Of a stretch of 64,000 nt of DNA, positions 60,017 to 64,000 are shown in pieces. The notes below the pieces were generated by a model. That model was not told the origin of the DNA, ran no database searches, and saw only the letters and a list, made by a program, of their open reading frames with translations. The DNA lies in contig JAEYWY010000022.1 in NCBI GenBank assembly GCA_023428695.1, positions 124,001 to 188,000 on the forward strand. The letters are read 5' to 3'. The translations under genes were made by a program, and so were the position numbers. The number at the start of each line of letters is the position of its first letter. The stretch's first letter is position 1. This stretch comes from Bacteroidota bacterium (GTDB taxonomy: Bacteria; Bacteroidota; Bacteroidia; Cytophagales; Cyclobacteriaceae).

Positions 60017-60547
60017 TTATTCAAAGTTCTTTTCATTCACTTCAGAAGCACCTGCGTCGCGAAGCAATGCAGTGATCTGATCCTTGCTGAGTTTTGCATT
60101 TTCAGCGAGGTCGATTGCCATTACGTGCTTATCGTCCGTGCTGCGCACATCGAATTGACGCGGCCAGCGATACGGTTTCATATCGCTTACGATTATGAAG
60201 GTCGCCACCATTCCAAGCGCGGAAAGAAGGACAGTTAACTCAAAGGTAACCGGGATGAATGACGCCAGTGAAACATAGTTCTTTCCACCAATGATCATCG
60301 GCCAGTCATAACCCAACATCCAGATTTGCAGCAGCAATGCCAGCGATGTTCCGGCTAGTCCGAAAATGAATGCTGCGATAGGCAGACGCGTCCGCTGGTA
60401 ACCCAGCACTTCGTCAAGACCGTGAACGGGAAAGGGTGTGAATACTTCGTGGATCTTAACTCCGCCGCCACGCACCTTCCGCACACCGTCGAGCACCAGC
60501 TGCTCATTGTCAAAAATCCCTACCAGAAAATTCTTATTTACCTCCAT
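60017..60547 (-). CDS. actD: Alternative complex III subunit ActD (DUF3341)
   Basis: A 176-residue protein with a cytoplasmic N-terminal domain (FLVGIFDNEQLVLDGVRKVRGGGVKIHEVFTPFPVHGLDEVLG, quoted here in parts: FLVGIFDNEQLV, EVFTPFPVHGLDE) and two membrane helices (about 57-78 and 98-122). This matches DUF3341, the ActD subunit near the quinol-oxidising membrane arm. Operon position between actC (28 bp) and actE agrees. Confidence 0.94.
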   Translation of the reverse strand: MEVNKNFLVGIFDNEQLVLDGVRKVRGGGVKIHEVFTPFPVHGLDEVLGYQRTRLPIAAFIFGLAGTSLALLLQIWMLGYDWPMIIGGKNYVSLASFIPVTFELTVLLSALGMVATFIIVSDMKPYRWPRQFDVRSTDDKHVMAIDLAENAKLSKDQITALLRDAGASEVNEKNFE

Positions 60548-60575
60548 GGCAATTTGATATAGCTCTCTTCAGTTA

Positions 60576-61961
60576 CTATGCTTGTTTGTGTTCGATTTGC
60601 TCTGAGTCAGACCGCACGATGCTTTTTACTTCAGCCATGTTGATCACCGGGAAGAACTTGGCAAAAAGAAGGAACGCGGTAAAGAACAGGCCGAACGTGA
60701 AGATGTATTCACCGATGTCATACATAGTCGGGTGGAACATAGTCCAGCTCGACGGTACGTAGTCGCGGTGCAGTGACGTGACGATGATCACGAAACGCTC
60801 AAACCACATACCGATGTTCACGATGATTGACAACACGAACGTAGCCACGATGCTTGTGCGAATCTTCTTGATCCAGAACAGCTGCGGCGAGATCACGTTA
60901 CACGTCATCATCGACCAGTATGCCCAGGCATACGGACCCTGCACGCGGTTGTAGAAAGCATAGCCTTCATATTCTACGCCCGAGTACCAGGAGATAAACA
61001 ACTCAGTTATATAGGCGATACCCACGATCGAACCCGTAACAATAATGATGATGTTCATGAGTTCGATGTGATAGATCGTAATGTAGTCTTCAAGTTTGAA
61101 CACTATCCGTGTAATCAGAAGGAGTGTCAATACCATCGCGAATCCGGAGAAGATCGCACCCGCGACGAAGTACGGCGGGAAGATTGTCGTGTGCCATCCG
61201 GGGATCACGGAAGTTGCAAAGTCCATCGATACGATCGTGTGAACTGAAAGTACGAGTGGTGTTGAAAGACCTGCGAGAATCAGTGCGACAGACTCGTAGC
61301 GCATCCATGTTTTTGCTCCACCCTGCCAGCCGAAGCTCAGTGCGTTGTAAACCGTTGCCCTGAGGCGGTTGCCTTGAACAATTGCACGATCGCGAATCGT
61401 CGCGAAGTCAGGAATAAGACCGATGTACCAGAATACGAGTGATACCGTGAAGTATGTCGAGATCGCGAATACGTCCCAGAGCAGCGGCGAGTTGAAGTTC
61501 ACCCAAAGTGAGCCAAATGTGTTCGGCAGTGGCAGCGCCCAGTAGAATCCGAGCCAGAGGCGACCCATGTGCAGTCCGGGGAATGACGCCGCACAAATAA
61601 CGGCGAAGATCGTCATCGCTTCAGCAGCGCGGTTGATAGACATCCGCCACTTCTGACGGAACAGCAAAAGGATCGCGGAAATAAGCGTACCCGCGTGACC
61701 GATACCGACCCACCAGACGAAGTTTGTGATATCCCACGCCCAGCCTACTGTTTTGTTCAAGCCCCAGACACCGACGCCTTCCCAAAGCAGCACGCATACG
61801 CAATAGAAACCAAAACCGAAAAGCGCGAGGCTTACGGCCATGGCCATCCACCATAACGGAGTAGGTTTTCCCTCTACCTGGCGGCTGATATCATGAGATA
61901 CATCTTTTACCGTTTTCCCACCGGTTACCAGAGGATCCCTAACTACTGAAGTTACCTGCAT
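60576..61961 (-). CDS. actC: Alternative complex III membrane subunit ActC (NrfD/PsrC family)
   Basis: A 461-residue NrfD-family membrane protein with about ten helices that forms the menaquinol-oxidising site with ActB. Family blocks: WVGIGHAGTLISAILLLFRQKWR, RAAEAMTIFAVICAASFPGLHMGRLW, GLSTPLVLSVHTIVSMDFATSVIPGWH and MWFERFVIIVTSLHRDYVPSSW. Conserved His and acidic residues in the helices are in place for quinol binding and proton transfer. 39 bp separates it from actB. Confidence 0.95.
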   Translation of the reverse strand: MQVTSVVRDPLVTGGKTVKDVSHDISRQVEGKPTPLWWMAMAVSLALFGFGFYCVCVLLWEGVGVWGLNKTVGWAWDITNFVWWVGIGHAGTLISAILLLFRQKWRMSINRAAEAMTIFAVICAASFPGLHMGRLWLGFYWALPLPNTFGSLWVNFNSPLLWDVFAISTYFTVSLVFWYIGLIPDFATIRDRAIVQGNRLRATVYNALSFGWQGGAKTWMRYESVALILAGLSTPLVLSVHTIVSMDFATSVIPGWHTTIFPPYFVAGAIFSGFAMVLTLLLITRIVFKLEDYITIYHIELMNIIIIVTGSIVGIAYITELFISWYSGVEYEGYAFYNRVQGPYAWAYWSMMTCNVISPQLFWIKKIRTSIVATFVLSIIVNIGMWFERFVIIVTSLHRDYVPSSWTMFHPTMYDIGEYIFTFGLFFTAFLLFAKFFPVINMAEVKSIVRSDSEQIEHKQA

Positions 61962-62000
61962 TGTATCGTAAAATGTTATCGTTAATCGTTTTATTCAGTC

Positions 62001-64000
62001 TCAGGCATTGCTTTGCCTTCTGTTTCTCACTTTCGCGAGATAGAATATGTTCGGCCTTACGTCGATCTCTTCGAGGACGCTGTAAGCGCGCGGATTATCC
62101 GACTGCTTGTCGTTAACATGCGGACGATCTTCAAACAGCGGTCGGATCTTCAGCAGCTTCGACACTTTGCTTTCGGGATCGTTCATATCGCCGAATACAA
62201 TCGCGCCGGTTGAACATGAAGCCTGACATGCAGTGACTACTTCACCATCCTTCAGCGGTCTTCTTTCTTTTCTCGCATTGAGTTTTCCGGCCTGGATACG
62301 TTGTACGCAGAACGTACATTTCTCCATCACACCACGCGAACGTACTGTCACGTCAGGGTTAAGAACCATCTTGCCGAGGTCGGTATTCATCGCTGGGTTC
62401 ACTGACTCGAACTGCTTGTTGTCGTGGTATTTGAACCAGTTAAATCTTCTTACTTTATAAGGACAGTTGTTTGCACAGTAGCGGGTTCCGATACAGCGGT
62501 TGTACGTCATTTGGTTCAAACCTTCGGAACTGTGGGTAGTTGCTGCCACCGGGCACACTGTCTCACAAGGTGCGTTGTTACAGTGCTGACAAAGCATCGG
62601 CTGGAATACGACATCCGGATTTTCTGCAGCGATCTCAAGTGCGTCCCAATTATCAACAGGAGCATCGCTGGAGTAATAACGGTCGATTCTCAACCAGTGC
62701 ATTTCGCGGCGGTTGATCACTTCTTCGCGACCAACGAGTGCGATGTTGTTTTCCACGTTACATGCAACCACACACGCGCCGCAGCCGGTACATGTATTGA
62801 GGTCGATGGCCATACCCCAGTGGTGGTTCTTGTACTCGTGACCTTTCCATATGTTGAGTTTTTCAGGCTCAACGGTCTTTCCACCCGCATCTTTACCATC
62901 CTTGCGGACGTCAGACCACGTGGGAATTTTCGGCTCGTATTTTTCCCAGGTCTTGTCGTTAAATTGCTTCAGCGTTGTTTCCTGGATTACCGTCTTGCGC
63001 GCCATGTACGTGTTGTGCGTCTGTGTTTGCGCGAGTTGGTAAGACTCACTGGTGATTTCAAACTTGACGTTGCCCGCGGTATACGAGAGCGATCCGTTTT
63101 GCATGCTCACCAACGGATATGCATTTTGTCCGAGGTTGTTCGCGACCTTGCCGGCATGTGTGCGGCCGTAACCCAACGGTATGCCTATTGTACCAGGCGC
63201 CTGACCGGGTTGAATCATCACCGGCAGCGTCACCGGAGCACCCTGACCAACGGAGATAGTCGCCATCTTCGTAAAGCTTTCCTGGAAAGAAATCTCCTTC
63301 GCGTCGGATGGCGACACGGTTACATAGTGATCCCAAACCACTTTGGTGATAGGGTCGGGAAGCTCATGCAGCAGCGGGTTGTTTGCCTGTGAACCATTGC
63401 CAATGTTTCCGCTCTCGTAAACAACGAGTTCGAAACCGGTACCCTTGTTCGCGCCTGCGATTGCCGCAGCGTCAGCAGAGACGTCGCCGCTAAATGTAAC
63501 GGAGCCGCTATCTGTTGAGGGCTGATCGTACACGCCGTCGTACAGACACTTGTCCCAGAACGCCTGGAAATTCAATCCTGTCGCTCCACCACCAAAACGC
63601 GCCTGCCAGTTGCTCTTTACAAATTCGAAATAGTCGACATTGCTCTCCCCTGCCCAGATGAGAAGGCTTTCCTGCGCTGCTCTTGATTTAAATATTGGCG
63701 TGATCGTGGGCTGCGCGAGGCTGAAGCGGCCTTTTTTGGGTTCCGCGTCATTCCATGCTTCAAGGAAGTGGTGGTCCGGTGCCTGCAACGCCGCAAGCGA
63801 TCCTGTTTCATCTTCCTTATAGTAAGTCGAAACTGTCAGTCCTACTTTTTTCAAGGCACCCGCGAGTTTTGCACCCATCGGATGATCGTATACCGGGTTA
63901 CAGTTCAGGAATATTGCTACTCCCACGCTTCCGGCATCTGCTTCATTGATAAAGTTGACCATCGCCTGGTCGTCGCCCTGTTTGTAGTACACAGGCTCGT
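62001..64000 (-). CDS. actB: Alternative complex III iron-sulfur subunit ActB, 5' end outside window
   Basis: The C-terminal part (about 666 residues) of the Tat-variant-translocated molybdopterin-oxidoreductase-like subunit. The frame stays open to the right edge (codons before the GTG at 63992 encode EPV), so the start lies beyond the window. The first section is the ActB1-like region without a visible cofactor site; from about residue 400 it becomes the ferredoxin-like ActB2 with clusters in CTGCGACVVACNVENN, CQHCNNAPCETVCPVAATTH, CIGTRYCANNCPYKVRRFNW, CTFCVQRIQ and CQASCSTGAIVFGD. It relays electrons from quinol to the cytochrome subunits. actA is expected further right. Confidence 0.95.
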   Translation of the reverse strand, partial: EPVYYKQGDDQAMVNFINEADAGSVGVAIFLNCNPVYDHPMGAKLAGALKKVGLTVSTYYKEDETGSLAALQAPDHHFLEAWNDAEPKKGRFSLAQPTITPIFKSRAAQESLLIWAGESNVDYFEFVKSNWQARFGGGATGLNFQAFWDKCLYDGVYDQPSTDSGSVTFSGDVSADAAAIAGANKGTGFELVVYESGNIGNGSQANNPLLHELPDPITKVVWDHYVTVSPSDAKEISFQESFTKMATISVGQGAPVTLPVMIQPGQAPGTIGIPLGYGRTHAGKVANNLGQNAYPLVSMQNGSLSYTAGNVKFEITSESYQLAQTQTHNTYMARKTVIQETTLKQFNDKTWEKYEPKIPTWSDVRKDGKDAGGKTVEPEKLNIWKGHEYKNHHWGMAIDLNTCTGCGACVVACNVENNIALVGREEVINRREMHWLRIDRYYSSDAPVDNWDALEIAAENPDVVFQPMLCQHCNNAPCETVCPVAATTHSSEGLNQMTYNRCIGTRYCANNCPYKVRRFNWFKYHDNKQFESVNPAMNTDLGKMVLNPDVTVRSRGVMEKCTFCVQRIQAGKLNARKERRPLKDGEVVTACQASCSTGAIVFGDMNDPESKVSKLLKIRPLFEDRPHVNDKQSDNPRAYSVLEEIDVRPNIFYLAKVRNRRQSNA

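Noticed and set aside
1..64000. CRISPR arrays, insertion sequences, integrases, phage or defence genes
   Set aside because: No regularly spaced direct repeats and no transposase, recombinase, Cas, restriction or phage proteins were found among the convincing reading frames.

Overview
The window looks like chromosome of a Bacteroidota, most likely a Cytophagales-type soil or freshwater bacterium (Chryseolinea/Ohtaekwangia-like; this rank is inference). The grounds are: type IX secretion C-terminal sorting domains on two large exported enzymes, an alternative complex III (Act) plus aa3-oxidase cluster in the Bacteroidota order, a FecI/FecR pair, GH97 and GH67 enzymes, few Shine-Dalgarno sequences, and many lipoproteins. 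No rRNA, tRNA, CRISPR array, transposase, integrase or phage gene was recognised. The region reads as ordinary core and niche chromosome rather than an island.

Layout. 1-5.9 kb: carbohydrate genes: a partial ketoglutarate-semialdehyde dehydrogenase, a GH10 xylanase, a LacI regulator with a visible operator, and a GH67 alpha-glucuronidase, i.e. a small (glucurono)xylan locus. 6-9.4 kb: a trehalose synthase-maltokinase fusion. 9.4-10.28 kb: an 877-bp spacer without a convincing protein gene but full of inverted repeats, terminators and one long paired structure that I propose is a small-RNA gene. 10.3-14.5 kb: membrane protein, response regulator-Crp fusion, hibernation factor, split YeeE/YedE transporter, lipoprotein, response regulator. 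14.5-20.7 kb: fatty acid hydroxylase-type enzyme converging on a 1726-aa secreted PQQ-type sugar dehydrogenase with four carbohydrate-binding modules and recent internal duplication. 20.9-28.9 kb: Ktr/Trk potassium uptake pair, DUF72 protein, two-component pair, GH97 glycosidase. 29-31.4 kb: BtuB-like TonB receptor behind a cobalamin riboswitch. 31.6-45.8 kb: mixed small genes, including an orphan ECF sigma/FecR pair, an anti-sigma factor, LspA, a subclass B1-type metallo-beta-lactamase, and an SDR/GH20/Gfo-Idh-MocA group.

45.8-64 kb, all on the minus strand: a 1232-aa NtrY-like kinase, then (in transcription order from the right edge) actB-actC-actD-actE-actF, coxB (subunit II), coxA (I), ctaA, ctaB, two subunit III genes, subunit IV, a SCO-like protein, DUF420, a small membrane protein and DUF983. 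Together these form the quinol-to-oxygen arm of the respiratory chain: Act oxidises menaquinol and passes electrons through cytochrome c to the oxidase; CtaA/CtaB make its heme A and the small proteins are probable assembly factors.

Themes worth following: the structured non-coding spacer at 9.4-10.2 kb; three convergent gene pairs whose stop codons overlap through palindromes (CTAG, TTAA, TCATGA), one with the terminator embedded in the neighbour's coding tail; an exact 918-bp repeat period in the PQQ enzyme; and a FecR whose usual C-terminal domain has been replaced.
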